Source: Liolophura sinensis
Taxonomy: Eukaryota > Mollusca > Polyplacophora > Chitonida > Chitonidae
Direction of reading: 5' to 3'
Assembly: GCF_032854445.1 (NCBI RefSeq)
Contig: NC_088300.1
Span: 43,579,682 to 43,643,681, forward strand
Length of the DNA: 64,000 nt
This document shows positions 12,501 to 33,580 of the stretch, piece after piece (positions within the stretch are counted from its first letter, which is position 1; each line of letters starts with the position of its first letter). Both the position numbers and the translations under genes were made by a program. The notes below the pieces were generated by a model. That model saw only the letters and a program-made list of their open reading frames with translations, was not told the DNA's origin and made no database searches.

Positions 12501-15500
12501 TGGGCCTGATAATCCTTGTCCCCTGACACAACTTCAGTCAAATTGTCACTAAATCTGTGTGCCCTGAAAACATTGGGCCTGATAATCCTTGTCCCCTGAC
12601 ACAACTCCAGTCAAATTGTCACTAAATCTGTGTGCCCTGAAAACATTGGGCCTGATAATCCTTGTCCCCTGACACAACTCCAGTCAAATTGTCCCTAAAT
12701 CTGTGTGCCCCAAAAGCATTGGGCCTGATAATCCTTGTCCCCTGACACAACTCCAGTCAAATTGTCCCTAAATCTGTGTGCCCTGAAAACATTGGGCCTG
12801 ATAATCCTTGTCCCCTGACACAACTCCAGTCAAATTGTCCCTAAATCTGTGTGCCCTGAAAGCATTGGGCCTGATAATCCTTGTCCCCTGACACAACTCC
12901 AGTCAAATTGTCCCTAAATCTGTGTGCCCCAAAAGCATTGGGCCCGATGATCCTTGTCCCCTGATACAACTCCAGTCAAATTGTCCCTAAATCTGTGTGC
13001 CCCAAAAGCATTGGGCCTGATAATCCTTGTCCCCTGACACAACTCCAGTCAAATTGTCCCTAAATCTGTGTGCCCTGAAAACATTGGGCCTGATAATCCT
13101 TGTCCACTGACACAACTCCAGTCAAATTGTCCCTAAATCTGTGTGCCCTGAAAGCATTGGGCCTAATAATCCTTGTCCCCTGATACAACTCCAGTCAAAT
13201 TGTCCCTAAATCTGTGTGCCCCAAAAGCATTGGGCCCGATGATCCTTGTCCCCTGACACAACTCCAGTCAAATTGTCCCTAAATCTGTGTGCCCCAAAAG
13301 CATTGGGCCTGATAATCCTTGTCCCCTGACACAACTCCAGTCAAATTGTCCCTAAATCTGTGTGCCCTGAAAGCATTGGGCCTGATAATCCTTGTCCCCT
13401 GATACAACTCCAGTCAAATTGTCCCTAAATCTGTGCGCCCTGAAAGCATTGGGCCTGATAATCCTTGTCCCCTGATACAACTCCAGTCAAATTGTCCCTA
13501 AATCTGTGCACCCTGAAAGCATTGGGCCTGATAATCCTTGTCCCCTGACACAACTCCAGTCAAATTGTCCCTAAATCTGTGTGCCCTGAAAGCATTGGGC
13601 CTGATAATCCTTGTCCCCTGACACAACTCCAGTCAAATTGTCCCTAAATCTGTGTGCCCCAAAAGCATTGGGCCTGATAATCCTTGTCCCCTGACACAAC
13701 TCCAGTCAAATTGTCCCTAAATCTGTGTGCCCTGAAAACATTGGGCCTGATAATCCTTGTCCCCTGACACAACTCCAGTCAAATTGTCCCTAAATCTGTG
13801 TGCCCCAAAAGCATTGGGCCTGATAATCCTTGTCCCCTGACACAACTTCAGTCAAATTGTCACTAAATCTGTGTGCCCTGAAAACATTGGGCCTGATAAT
13901 CCTTGTCCCCTGACACAACTCCAGTCAAATTGTCACTAAATCTGTGTGCCCTGAAAACATTGGGCCTGATAATCCTTGTCCCCTGACACAACTCCAGTCA
14001 AATTGTCCCTAAATCTGTGTGCCCCAAAAGCATTGGGCCCGATGATCCTTGTCCCCTGACACAACTCCAGTCAAATTGTCCCTAAATCTGTGTGCCCCAA
14101 AAGCATTGGGCCTGATAATCCTTGTCCCCTGACACAACTCCAGTCAAATTGTCCCTAAATCTGTGTGCCCCAAAAGCATTGGGCCCGATGATCCTTGTCC
14201 CCTGACACAACTCCAGTCAAATTGTCCCTAAATCTGTGTGCCCTGAAAACATTGGGCCTGATAATCCTTGTCCCCTGACACAACTCCAGTCAAATTGTCC
14301 CTAAATCTGTGTGCCCCAAAAGCATTGGGCCTGATAATCCTTGTCCCCTGACACAACTCCAGTCAAATTGTCCCTAAATCTGTGTGCCCTGAAAACATTG
14401 GGCCTGATAATCCTTGTCCCCTGACACAACTCCAGTCAAATTGTCCCTAAATCTGTGTGCCCTGAAAGCATTGGGCCTGATAATCCTTGTCCCCTGACAC
14501 AACTCCAGTCAAATTGTCCCTAAATCTGTGTGCCCCAAAAGCATTGGGCCTGATAATCCTTGTCCCCTGACACAACTCCAGTCAAATTGTCCCTAAATCT
14601 GTGTGCCCTGAAAACATTGGGCCTGATAATCCTTGTCCCCTGACACAACTCCAGTCAAATTGTCCCTAAATCTGTGTGCCCCAAAAGCATTGGGCCTGAT
14701 AATCCTTGTCCCCTGACACAACTCCAGTCAAATTGTCCCTAAATCTGTGTGCCCCGAAAACATTGGGCCTGATAATCCTTGTCCCCTGACACAACTCCAG
14801 TCAAATTCCTGATAGGGGTTGACTGATGAAATTTTTCTCTACATTGATGAACAGCTGATCAGGATCAAACCCACCCAGGCAGAGGCTGGTCAAACAAGAG
14901 TTTTTACTACTTTAGCCTAGTGTGCGTCTGCTACCATTCTCTGAAAAACACACAAATTTATACCTGGAATGAAATTTTGAAGCACAAATGATACCACTTA
15001 ACAAGCAGAAGATAGTGATGAAGGGCAGACCAAAGGAGCAAAAGAAAATATATCTAACAACAGCATGGGATTACATTCATCCTTCCTGACACGGAAGCAT
15101 TAATTGTGGACTGTAGCCATCATCTGAAAAGCCAGTTCATGCAGATGGTTTTCACAATTTTTTTTACGTTTTTTTAATATGTGGAAAATGCAAGAAACAT
15201 GAAGGCTTTAGTTTGAACTTTTTGGGCCATATTGAACAGGCAGAAGAGTCATGGATTTGCTTTAGAAGCTAATCATTTTAGGCTGTTATGTTTCCACATT
15301 AATACGGATATAGATGTAGTACTGCGGGTATGCTCATGCTTAACAAAAAATTCCAGCAATCTGAGCATGATTTGCAGCTGTCAAGTTACAGCTTGTTTAA
15401 AGAGGTATAAGAAGTCCACCACAGCACCTATCATCATATGCATTCAATTCCCTGTAAAAAATATCCAGAAAACCATATTCGGAATCAGCAGAAAATGCTG

Positions 15501-17521
15501 TGTTAGATGATGCATACTTTTTACAGAGGTCTGTTCTCAGTGTACCAGGGTGAAACTCTTTGGGGTTTGAACCAGCTCCACGTACCTCTACGTCTTGGCT
15601 AACACTATGGGGTGGAGCCATACAAGGTTCTATTTGATTTTCTTGTAGTAGCGCCAGAGTTCTGCCATCTCACACCTCAGGCACTTTCTCCTGCGAAAGT
15701 ACACATCAACACAAATCTGCCCACTACAATTTCAGTGGCCTCACCTTCATTCCTTAGAAGATTGCAGGTTTTGAAAATTTTCAACCGTGTGAAAACCTGT
15801 AATGGTGACTGCATCCCCGTTTGTAAACAATGACTAGTGACTTTCATAGCATTTGGCCCCAATTAAAACTTTGCAGAGTTGAATTTAATGGTGCCCTCTG
15901 ATCACACAGGTGGACCAGGTTTTTAGCTACTAGTTTTCGTCTTTGTCAGTGAAATATTGCAGCAATTGCAGGCTTCAAAATGAACTAGGTTAAGGCGGCT
16001 TCAGTGGGAACTCTCCACACATGGGAGGCAGTATTGTTTACATTCACCACGGCCATCATTGTTCACAGTCACCACGGCCATTGTTTACATTCACCATGGC
16101 CATCATTGTTTACATTCACCTCGGCCATTGTTTACATTCACCATGGCCATCATTGTTTACATTCATCACAGCCATCCTTGTTTACATGCACCAAGGCCAT
16201 CATTATGGATAGTTTCATTTTAACATGGAGCATTGATCATCAAGGCTGGTAATCTCCCCAGGAATGAAGGTGAGACCGCCAAAGTGAGAAAAATGTCTGA
16301 GGCTGTACTCCAAAAACATCACATATAACGTTGTGTTGATCTACCCATGTACTGTTAGGTGTAGAGGCACATGGAGCTAGGGTTTGAACCAACGACCAAA
16401 AGCATATTTATTTAGTGTCTGCTTGGTAGTAGACTGCCAGTACATCCTACCCTGTCGCATTAGCTCCATCTTGTCAAATAACAGCTTATTGAAATTCATG
16501 ATCAGTCATTTAGTGCTGTGGATTGATGTCATTACCCATCTCATTTTGGCATCAGGTGTGGGCATTAAGCCATTATCATTCCTTCATTTTGGCATCAGGT
16601 GTGGCGTTAAGCCATTATCATTCCTTCATTTTGGCATCAGGTGTGGCGTTAAGCCATTAACATTCCTTCATTTGGCATCAGGTGTGGTGTTAAGCCATTA
16701 TCATTCCTTCATTTTGGCATCAGGTGTGGCGTTAAGCCATTATCATTCCTTCATTTTGGCATCAGGTGTGGCGTTAAGCCATTAACATTCCTTCATTTTG
16801 GCATCAGGTGTGGCGTTAAGCCATTATCATTCCTTCATTTTGGCATCAGGTGTGGCGTTAAGCCATTATCATTCCTTCATTTTGGCATCAGGTGTGGCGT
16901 TAAGCCATTATCATTCCTTCATTGTGGCAGTGCAGATTGCGATGTTGGACTTTTGCTTTATGTGCAGGACACTGCCTCGATGGCAGAGTTAAGAAGTCAA
17001 CTTTTTTGAATCTATTTACATGTACATGTAGTTTTCAGTTCTGGAATCAGTAAAAATTAATTTCTTAAAGAAGTTTCCTGGTTTACTACGCCCACTACAG
17101 TTTTCTCCACCTGTGTAAGTGGTCACCACCATCGTAGGAGTGAATAGTTTTTAAGATGTACATGTGATAAAATAATGAAGAACGAAATAAATAAAGAAAG
17201 AAGTCTTCCCTCTCTAGCATATCTGATTATTGCATGTTCTGTTATTGTAGTTGTACAACTTCCATAGTAACATAAATTACAATTCTTTCTGTCTCAGCAA
17301 ATAGCCATGTTGTTTCATAAGGGTTCAGGAAGTATTTGGTATACAAATAGTAATGCAGTTTTTCCACTCAACAGTCCCCTTGATTCCCAGGACACGTTGA
17401 TCTCCGCCACCGCAGGTTTAGGGCTACGTGATTTGTTACACCTGGTAGAGAAGACTGTGCTAGAGGAGACAGGCATGTCCATCAGACGTCTCAAGGTTCC
17501 TATGGGTGGTTCACATCTCAG
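465..17521 (+). CDS. GTPBP6: GTPBP6, HflX-family GTPase (partial, nine exons)
   Basis: Nine exons (465-560, 1962-2068, 3342-3523, 4246-4335, 5961-6072, 7541-7661, 9149-9357, 9811-9956, 17375-17521) join in phase to about 403 residues. They follow the order of the HflX family: an N-terminal HflX domain (VKWGP, LQLAEACALVDS, NTRYIFGRG, EAKLQVALAEIPYLR), a glycine-rich linker with a coiled-coil-like basic helix, then the G domain. Visible G motifs are G1 GYTNSGKT (split by an intron), G3 DTVGF, G4 NKAD and G5 SAT. Known role of the family: ribosome-splitting or ribosome-assembly GTPase; animal GTPBP6 acts on the mitochondrial ribosome. The first exons, with any mitochondrial presequence, lie left of the window. 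The last exon (expected after SHLR, a short region of about 50 residues) was not found before IDH1. The introns are unusually loaded with tandem arrays. It is convergent with IDH1. Confidence 0.9.
561..1961 (+). repeat. intronic minisatellite of CAGCACAGTTGTCACAGC type
   Basis: From about 575 to 1620 the intron is a degenerate array that mixes cagcacagttgtcacagc, acatgtatctcagcac and cagttatctcagcac modules, giving combined periods near 15 to 30 bp. Several frames stay open through it, which produces long but meaningless reading frames with QHSCHS-type peptides. The rest, to 1961, is ordinary intron. Confidence 0.9.
1962..2068 (+). CDS. GTPBP6: GTPBP6 exon, HflX N-terminal domain
   Basis: Acceptor cattgatag, donor CACAAG|gtagta. 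Reads EVKWGPMKRTL...LQLAEACALVDSIPNWKVIHK, phase 2 in (two bases, codon completed from the previous exon) and phase 0 out. The pattern VKWG...LQLAEA matches the HflX N-terminal domain. Confidence 0.88.
2069..3341 (+). other. GTPBP6: GTPBP6 intron
   Basis: AT-rich intron. I see no array, SINE or further exon in it; the reading frames at 2289-3308 have no recognisable product. Confidence 0.6.
3342..3523 (+). CDS. GTPBP6: GTPBP6 exon, HflX N-terminal domain
   Basis: Acceptor attgccttag, donor GACAG|gtagg. Reads KTKSLNTRYIFGRGMLDEL...LWGIPVYD, phase 0 in and phase 2 out. FGRG is the conserved glycine motif of the HflX domain. An alternative acceptor (gcaag) 12 bases downstream would drop four residues and also keep the frame. 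Confidence 0.88.
3640..4115. repeat. 24-bp tandem repeat in GTPBP6 intron
   Basis: About 20 copies of a 24-bp unit, gttactgtacatgtagttaa plus tctg. Because 24 is a multiple of three and the unit has no stop in two minus-strand frames, it yields spurious reading frames with an eight-residue YMYSNQIN repeat. Confidence 0.93.
4246..4335 (+). CDS. GTPBP6: GTPBP6 exon, end of HflX domain
   Basis: Acceptor ctctttacag, donor CTAAG|gtcag. Reads YTVVLEIFKEHAKTKEAKLQ...ALAEIPYL. The motif T.EAKLQVALAE is the signature helix of HflX proteins. Phase 2 in, phase 2 out. Confidence 0.9.
4454..4714 (+). mobile_element. tRNA-derived SINE (family 1), with target-site duplication
   Basis: Complete copy. The head carries an A-box-like TGGCTCAGTTGG, here gtggctcagttggctaac. 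The B-box region reads GTGAGTCCAGC in this copy; other copies show GGTTCAAGTCC. The body runs through gctcatgctggcttcctctc and tttcctcccaccataatgctgg to the tail gtgaaatattcttgag...aaataaaa. It is flanked by a perfect 15-bp duplication, tcaaagctttaccca, at 4439-4453 and 4715-4729. Confidence 0.93.
5087..5240 (-). mobile_element. SINE family 1, 5'-truncated, reverse orientation
   Basis: Tail first (atttatttatttgattggtg), then the body to ccgcaggttcctgacag, where it is truncated before the tRNA-like head. It is flanked by a 12-bp duplication, tcttatttttgg, at 5075-5086 and 5241-5252. Confidence 0.88.
5961..6072 (+). CDS. GTPBP6: GTPBP6 exon, linker with GGSGE motif
   Basis: Acceptor ttgctgacag, donor CTTCAG|gtaaag. 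Reads RSRLREIHEGTVNRSAGGMH...GGSGETYLELRHRLLQ, the glycine-rich linker between the N-terminal and G domains (compare GSGES in vertebrates). Its last about 47 bases are copied into the array that follows. Confidence 0.9.
6026..6725. repeat. 87-bp array made of exon end plus donor
   Basis: The unit begins at gggttcagcagagacttacc in the exon, runs through the exon end and donor (cttcttcag|gtaaagtaac) and about 40 intron bases. Unit starts are at about 6027, 6114, 6201, 6288 and 6375 (exact 87-bp steps), then 6457, 6538 and later ones that are shorter and more diverged. Most copies keep the GT of the donor. Confidence 0.93.
7169..7412 (+). mobile_element. SINE family 1, old diverged copy
   Basis: Recognisable from gggcctcagtgacctagtg through caatgacccaggaacc, gtgctgacttcctcc and cgtataagcaaaatattc to aacaaataaatga. 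It has many substitutions compared with the copy at 4454. It may be flanked by an imperfect gaggca duplication. Confidence 0.8.
7541..7661 (+). CDS. GTPBP6: GTPBP6 exon ending in the P-loop
   Basis: Acceptor cctcttgcag, donor CAACTCAG|gtaagt. Reads QRELKLKKALEKVRNQRQML...RRDLPVVAVVGYTNSG. This is the basic helical linker followed by strand 1 and most of the Walker A (G1) motif, which the next exon completes as KT. Phase 0 in, phase 1 out. Confidence 0.93.
7662..8560. repeat. 19-bp array carrying a 5' splice site in each unit
   Basis: About 45 units with the consensus aactcaggtaagtctacac. The exon-intron junction itself (ccaactcag|gtaagtcagc) is the first unit, so the repeat is built from the last bases of the exon plus the donor. 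Downstream of the real donor I count ten perfect CAGGTAAGT, plus several GGGTAAGT variants. Confidence 0.93.
8930..9148. repeat. about 44-bp array abutting an acceptor
   Basis: Five units of ttcacagttttatcaccc plus tgatccaagcttaccattctc plus atga, ending exactly at the acceptor (catgctcatgatttcag|GTAAAAC) of the next GTPBP6 exon. Each unit holds a ttcacag acceptor-like site. Confidence 0.88.
9149..9357 (+). CDS. GTPBP6: GTPBP6 exon, core of the G domain
   Basis: Acceptor gatttcag, donor GCAGCT|gtatgt. Reads KTSLIKALTGD...LFATLDVTAHAGVLP...VLYVDTVGFMSDIP...AFSATLEDALAA. It completes G1, and it carries the switch I threonine region (FATLD) and G3 (DTVGF), typical of HflX. Phase 1 in, phase 0 out. 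Confidence 0.94.
9811..9956 (+). CDS. GTPBP6: GTPBP6 exon with G4 NKAD
   Basis: Acceptor ttttaactag, donor CACA|gtgagt. Reads DAVIHVRDISHPDTQAQ...MLPEQKLATVIEVCNKADLLT. NKAD is the guanine-specificity motif G4. HVRD.SHP is typical of HflX. Phase 0 in, phase 2 out. Confidence 0.93.
10061..14807. repeat. 73-bp satellite with higher-order structure
   Basis: About 65 head-to-tail copies of a 73-bp unit (ctaaatctgtgtgccc, then attgggcctgataatcc, then ttgtcccctgacacaac and tccagtcaaattgtcc), inside the GTPBP6 intron between the NKAD and G5 exons. Marker variants recur at fixed spacing. The rare acttcagtca occurs at 11071, 12531 and 13845, and gcctaataat near 10388, 11848 and 13162. The steps are 1460 bp (20 units) and 1314 bp (18 units), so blocks of 18-20 units were themselves duplicated. 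There is no open reading frame and there are no spacers. Confidence 0.97.
14808..16020. other. GTPBP6 intron, low information
   Basis: Between the satellite and the next array I see no exon. A tRNA-like ggtttgaaccagc motif at about 15567 may be a SINE scrap. The reading frames of 60 to 90 residues here have no recognisable product. Confidence 0.5.
16021..16205. repeat. short array of cattcaccatggccatcatt units
   Basis: About seven alternating copies of a 24-bp unit (attgtttacattcaccatgg plus ccatc) with variants such as tcaccacggccatt. Confidence 0.85.
16545..16925. repeat. 42-bp tandem repeat
   Basis: Nine copies of ttcattttggcatcaggtgt plus ggcgttaagccattatcatt plus cc, with exact 42-bp spacing (for example 16583 and 16625). 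The length is a multiple of three, so the open reading frame across it is a by-product. Confidence 0.93.
17375..17521 (+). CDS. GTPBP6: GTPBP6 exon with G5
   Basis: Acceptor ccactcaacag, donor ATCTCAG|gtaagg. Reads HPLDSQDTLISATAGLGLRD...VEKTVLEETGMSIRRLKVPM...SHLR. SAT is G5; GLGL followed by a helix is the usual end of the G domain. Phase 2 in and out, so one more exon is required. Confidence 0.9.
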
Positions 17522-17699
17522 GTAAGGAGTTAGGGGGAGATGTTGGGGTTGGGAGAGTAGATCTTTATCACTGAAAAAAATTTGTATGCTAATTTGTTGC
17601 ATTTATGTATGAGTCTCCTGTATCATGCTGTATCATTCACCGATGCAGTGTTCTGTAAGATGGGTCAGAAGCTAGAGACCACATGATCTCCCTAGTAAG

Positions 17700-18842
17700 G
17701 AACGGTGACTTGATTGATCCCATGTGGTGCGGATTAGCATCCCAAACCTCCCTGTCACTGACTTAATTGATCCTATGTGGTGCAGATTAGCATCCCAAAC
17801 CTCCCTGTCACTGACTTGATTGATCCCATTTGGTGCGGATTGGCATCCCAAACCTCCCTGTCACTGACTTGATTGATCCCATATGGTGCTTATTGGCATC
17901 CCAAACCTCCCTGTTGATTGACCCCATGTGGTGCGGATTGGCATCCCAAACCTCCCTGTTGATTGACCCCATTTGGTGCAGATTAGCATCCCAAACCTCC
18001 CTGTCGCTGACTTGATTGATCCCATGTGGTGCGGATTAGCATCCCAAACCTCCCTGTCGCTGACGTGATTGATCCAATGTGGTGCGGATTAGCATCCCAA
18101 ACCTCCCTGTCACTGACTTGATTGATGCCATGTGGTGCGGATTAGCATCCCAAACCTCCATGAAGCTTACGAATGAAATGATTTTTTTTCTCTGTTTTGT
18201 TTTCTTTTATAAATGGGGAAGGGCAGTAATCTTTTCCTTTTCCGTCTTCTTGTTGCCAACTCAGGACTGTGTGAAAACAACCAACTTTATTAAACAAACC
18301 TGACTTGATTGATCCAATGTGGTGCGGATTAACATCCCAAACCTCCCTGTCACTGACTTGATTGATCCCATGTGGTGCGGATTAGCATCCCAAACCTCCC
18401 TGTCACTGACTTGATTGATCCCATGTGGTGCGGATTGGCATCCCAAACCTCCCTGTTGATTGACCCCATGTGGTGCAGATTGACATCCCAAACCTCCCTG
18501 TCACTGACTTGATTGATCCCATGTGGTGCAGATTGGCATCCCACACCTCCCTGTCACTGACTTGATTGATCCCATGTGGTGCGGATTAGCATCCCAAACC
18601 TCCCTGTCACTGACTTGATTGATCCCATGTGGTGCAGATTAGCATCCCAAACCTCCCTGTCACTGACTTAATTGATCCTATGTGGTGCGGATTAGCATCC
18701 CAAACCTCCATGAAGCTTACGAATGAAATGATTTTTTTTTCTCTGTTTTGTTTTCTTTTATAAATGGGGAAGGGCAGTAATCTTTTCCTTTTCCGTCTTC
18801 TTGTTGCCAACTCAGGACTGTGTGAAAACAACCAACTTTATT
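17700..18842. repeat. 53-bp repeat arrays with a duplicated flank
   Basis: Two arrays (17700-18165 and 18300-18710) of a 53-bp unit, ttgattgatcccatgtggtg plus cggattagcatcccaaacct plus ccctgtcactgac; some units are 43 bp. Both arrays are followed by the same block of about 150 bp (18160-18296 and 18705-18842, from atgaagcttacgaatgaaat to aacaaccaactttatt). This shows that array and flank were duplicated together. Confidence 0.93.
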
Positions 18843-18987
18843 ATGAAACTTTAAGCTCTTTACTGTAATTTATCTCACGCCACCAAGGAAAAAAAAATGC
18901 AGACCGACTGACCCAACCTTAAAAATAGTCCTAGTGTCCTGCAATACACAACTCTTTAATGATGGCCTCACCAGTCTCAAAATTCTT

Positions 18988-19187
18988 NNNNNNNNNNNNN
19001 NNNNNNNNNNNNNNNNNNNNNNNNNNNNNNNNNNNNNNNNNNNNNNNNNNNNNNNNNNNNNNNNNNNNNNNNNNNNNNNNNNNNNNNNNNNNNNNNNNNN
19101 NNNNNNNNNNNNNNNNNNNNNNNNNNNNNNNNNNNNNNNNNNNNNNNNNNNNNNNNNNNNNNNNNNNNNNNNNNNNNNNNNNNNNNN
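18988..19187. other. assembly gap of exactly 200 N
   Basis: Two hundred consecutive N, a typical fixed-size placeholder, so the true length is unknown. It lies where the missing last exon of GTPBP6 would be expected. Confidence 0.98.
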
Positions 19188-19269
19188 ATCAACTCGCGAA
19201 ATCACTATTGTACAAGACATACATGTTGTTGTTGCACACAGAAACGGATAATTTCCTTCGCATTGTTTC

Positions 19270-19597
19270 GTTAGACCATCCGCTTTCGTAGATCCAGAGC
19301 CAATCCTGGGTCGAGTCACACCTAAGACCTTAAAAAAGAGGAAGTTGTAACTTCCTTGCTTGGCGTTCAGCATGAAGGAGACAGTGCAATGACTGGTTGA
19401 CCCGTATCAGTATGATGGCTCGGGCGGTGCAGCTTACTTACCTTCAGTAAGGCGTCTCAGTGAAGCAGCACTAGATTAAAAAGAGGTGAAAATCTGTCTT
19501 GCAACAAGGAGGTACATTACATACACCCCAAGGATTCCTTTGTCATATGACTGAAAAATTGTTAATTACGACGTTAAACCCCAATCACTCACTCACT
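19270..19597 (+). mobile_element. SINE family 2 with target-site duplication
   Basis: tRNA-like head (gttagaccatccgctttcg ... cctgggtcgagtcacacc, with a B-box-like GGTCGAGTC), a body, then the tail tatgactgaaaaattgtt...gacgttaaacc...cactcactcactc. It is flanked by an 11-bp duplication, cgcattgtttc, at 19259-19269 and 19598-19608. Confidence 0.87.
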
Positions 19598-19608
19598 CGC
19601 ATTGTTTC

Positions 19609-21418
19609 CTAAGATATACTTCTTTTTATATATATATATAACGAGAGCACATGGAAATGTTAACACTGAGAAACCCATGGTTTCAACTAACTCTGCTTGA
19701 TACAATGTGATACTAAGTATTGAAATGAAGAGTACAACCAACTATGTAACAGGGGTATACCTGCATTTTTTAATAATAATATCCACGTGACATCCTTATA
19801 GTAGAGTAATGCTTTAGGAGTTCGGGGAAGGATGGTGGGAAAACTTATTTTAGTGTCCCAATCTTATTTGGAGATGCCTGCCCACTCCTGGTCAGCTCTT
19901 TCATCAGACTGATAGAACAGCATGTGCACTCGGCTATAGCTTCTGTCATCCGTGTCTACAGAGTGACATCACTTACGATCCATTGCTGCGTCTCTGAATG
20001 TATCTCAGTAACTTGCCCTGCAGGGTGCAGCGCACCTGAGCAGAATGCTCCCTCTCTCTATGAAGGGAGACAACCAAGTACTACAAGTATATAGCACTGT
20101 CTTTTTTTTTTTAAACCATGCACACTATACCATTATGCTGTTATCTTTGCATTATACATGTTATGGTTTATTACTAATATAAAAAAGTTTGCCTTTTTAA
20201 GTATGTAGAATGCTATATGGCTGCATATATACATTTGGTCTGGCGGTTCTCTTTTTAAGTATGTATTTACCACAATGTTTCATGCACTGTGGTACACAAA
20301 GAACAACAACTAGAAGTCCATCCCCAAATGTGAATCATCTCTTTAATCTGGAAAATCTTTAATCTTTATCCTATTGTATGTGGCATAATGTTTGAATAAA
20401 AAGTACAATGTAGATAGCACCACCACCAGCTATAAGCACATATTATAGCCACAAAATACTCATCTTTTCCCAAATCCATATAACAGTAAATTCTTGATAG
20501 ACAAATTTAAAAAGATATAAGGAATAAATGACTATGATTCCAAATATTAAGTTAGGAAAGTTAACATAAAGCTGAGAATAAGGAAATTTCTGCTGTAAAA
20601 ATTCTGAACAATTATGTAAATTTTCTTCAACTTGAAATGACTGATCATGCAATGGGTGGGCTTAAACCAGCCTTGTTAACCTCTACACTTATGTAAATAT
20701 AACATTTCATAATAAAAATGTATAGTGGTACTAATCTGTATAAATATGATGAAAGACTTGGCCAGTTTTCTATGATAAATCATTTCAAAAGTAATGGGCC
20801 ACTAAATTTCAAACCGAGTCACTCATTTCACAAACTGGACATTATAAACGCCTGATGGAGATGTCAGTATCTGTAGAACCAGTGATACCTGTGGTTAGAA
20901 GCACAGCACGTTCTTGCACTCTTTGACAAAAAAAATAAAATACAAAAAGTGCTCCGAGGCTTTCAAAACCCACTTAAGTTGAGCGATCACAGAATATGTT
21001 GTTTTCTCGGGACACAGGAACAAATCTTCAAAATAATTCAATAAAAATTTATGATGCTAAAATCTGAGAGTATTTGGTATCACATATGGCTGAAGTTCAT
21101 GGCTGAATGGTGTAAACATTGGTACATACAATTCCTGAGGGAGTGGCAGTTTTGGTGGGGGAATAAAATGAGTTCTACAAGCTGAGAATAGTTAACAAGA
21201 ATTATTATTTACAGGAGATTTTATGCCATTTCCTTCACCATCATACTTTTTACTAAATGTAGCCCTATATACAACAACGCTACACAAAACCAATAAGAAA
21301 ATTCTTATTATTCGACTGGTGTACAAGACCGTATAAATGATACTGTAAAAAGTTTATTTTGGTAGCCTGATGTATCAGATAAAGGGTCATATTAAGGTAC
21401 CAATTTCCAATACAAAAA
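19609..21418. other. intergenic or 3' region of IDH1
   Basis: AT-rich DNA between GTPBP6 and IDH1. I see no coding exon. Part of it may be 3' untranslated sequence of IDH1. Confidence 0.5.
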
Positions 21419-21541
21419 ATTTATTTATTTATTTATTTAATTGCTGTTTTATGTCGTACTCAAGAATATTTCACTTAAAAAAAACAGGGGGAAACCCGCC
21501 ACCATCCACAGGTTGCTGGCAGACTTTCCCACGTACGGATC
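21419..21541 (-). mobile_element. SINE family 1 fragment, reverse
   Basis: Tail tttatttatttatttattta, then tgtcgtactcaagaatattt, an internal deletion, and gggggaaacccgccaccatc to ttcccacgtacgg. Confidence 0.85.
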
Positions 21542-21646
21542 ATTATTAAGTAAAGAGTAACTGCTGAGATCATTTTTAATGCTTTGATTATATGGATTCT
21601 TTTTCTTTTTTTTTGGGGGGGGGGGTTTATATTTTTTATATTGAAT

Positions 21647-21652
21647 TTTATT
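21647..21652 (-). promoter_or_regulatory. possible IDH1 polyadenylation signal
   Basis: AATAAA on the minus strand, about 96 bases after the IDH1 stop codon. It is one of several AT-rich candidates, so the call is weak. Confidence 0.3.
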
Positions 21653-21747
21653 TCATCAACTTGTTTCGATGTCGAGGTGTGTGCAATGAACTGTGACTAG
21701 TGACGTATTCATTATGACACCTACAGTTGACTTGAGCGTTTGCGCAG

Positions 21748-32631
<10,884 letters not shown>

Positions 32632-33071
32632 TTTAATGAATAAATCAGCGAAAACTCTGCCCAGAAATCACACCACCGTCGTCTTCAGATGCCGGTAATT
32701 TCACAGTGAACTTTGCCCCGCTATTTCACTGGATGCGCCTTCCCGTCATCCTGTCATCCCGCCCACATGACCCCTGGCCTGGTACACGTGACTCGTCAGC
32801 TGCTCCATGTCTAGCGTGCGTTCTGTCAATTTAACCATGGAGGAATATATAGGCCTATATACCTCCATGACTTAACAGACATGAACACCCATAATGAAAT
32901 AATAATAATCAAGTTAATTTGCTTAACGCAACATGTAAGTCCGAATACTTTATGTTTCCTTTCACAAGGCGGGTTTAGTGCTAAGACAATCTTAGTTATT
33001 GTAATTGTTTTATTTCAAATTGCCTGAATGAGGATTCCATAGTTGTTTTTCCGGTATTGATGCCTATATAA

Positions 33072-33204
33072 GTTTAGTACGTACACTGTATGCTTTATTT
33101 CTTGAGACAGAAGATTCTCATAATTTGAACCAGCCCCAGGTGGCTATTTCAACTCCTCTCTTAATACTGGGCTGGCGGAGCATTACAGCCATAGCGGCAA
33201 CCAA
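33072..33204. repeat. inner inverted repeat, right arm
   Basis: Reverse-complement partner of 32108-32240 (tttagtacgtac, tttatttcttgagacagaag, ccagccccaggtggctattt, aatactgggctggcggagca). Between the arms lie the IDH1 start exon and its presumed promoter. Confidence 0.9.
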
Positions 33205-33580
33205 GGTATAGGCCTATATATTAAAACCTGTCCATCCAAGCGCTTTTGCCCTTTTCTGTAACATGCCACTATATAACGGTTCATGTGCAGTTGTGCTTGT
33301 AAAGCTAAGAGGTATCGTTCACAAACACAGTGTCAGAGAATAGTGCGCTGGAAATCGTTACACGAAAGATCGAGGTGAGGGTGCGGAAAACCGCTTAATC
33401 GTTAATGTTTATTTACGTATTTCCATTTCTCACACGCTTACAATCTTTTCCACACTTTTGAAAATACACAAGACAATATCAATATATAGTAGGTTCATTT
33501 ATTTATTTCATTGCAATTTTATACGGTATGCTACACGGGTGTATTTCACTGCGACGCTGGTCGGGTAAGTTGACGATGGA

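Noticed and set aside
10061..14807. Regular direct repeats as a CRISPR array
   Set aside because: Units are head to tail with no unique spacers, in an animal gene intron.
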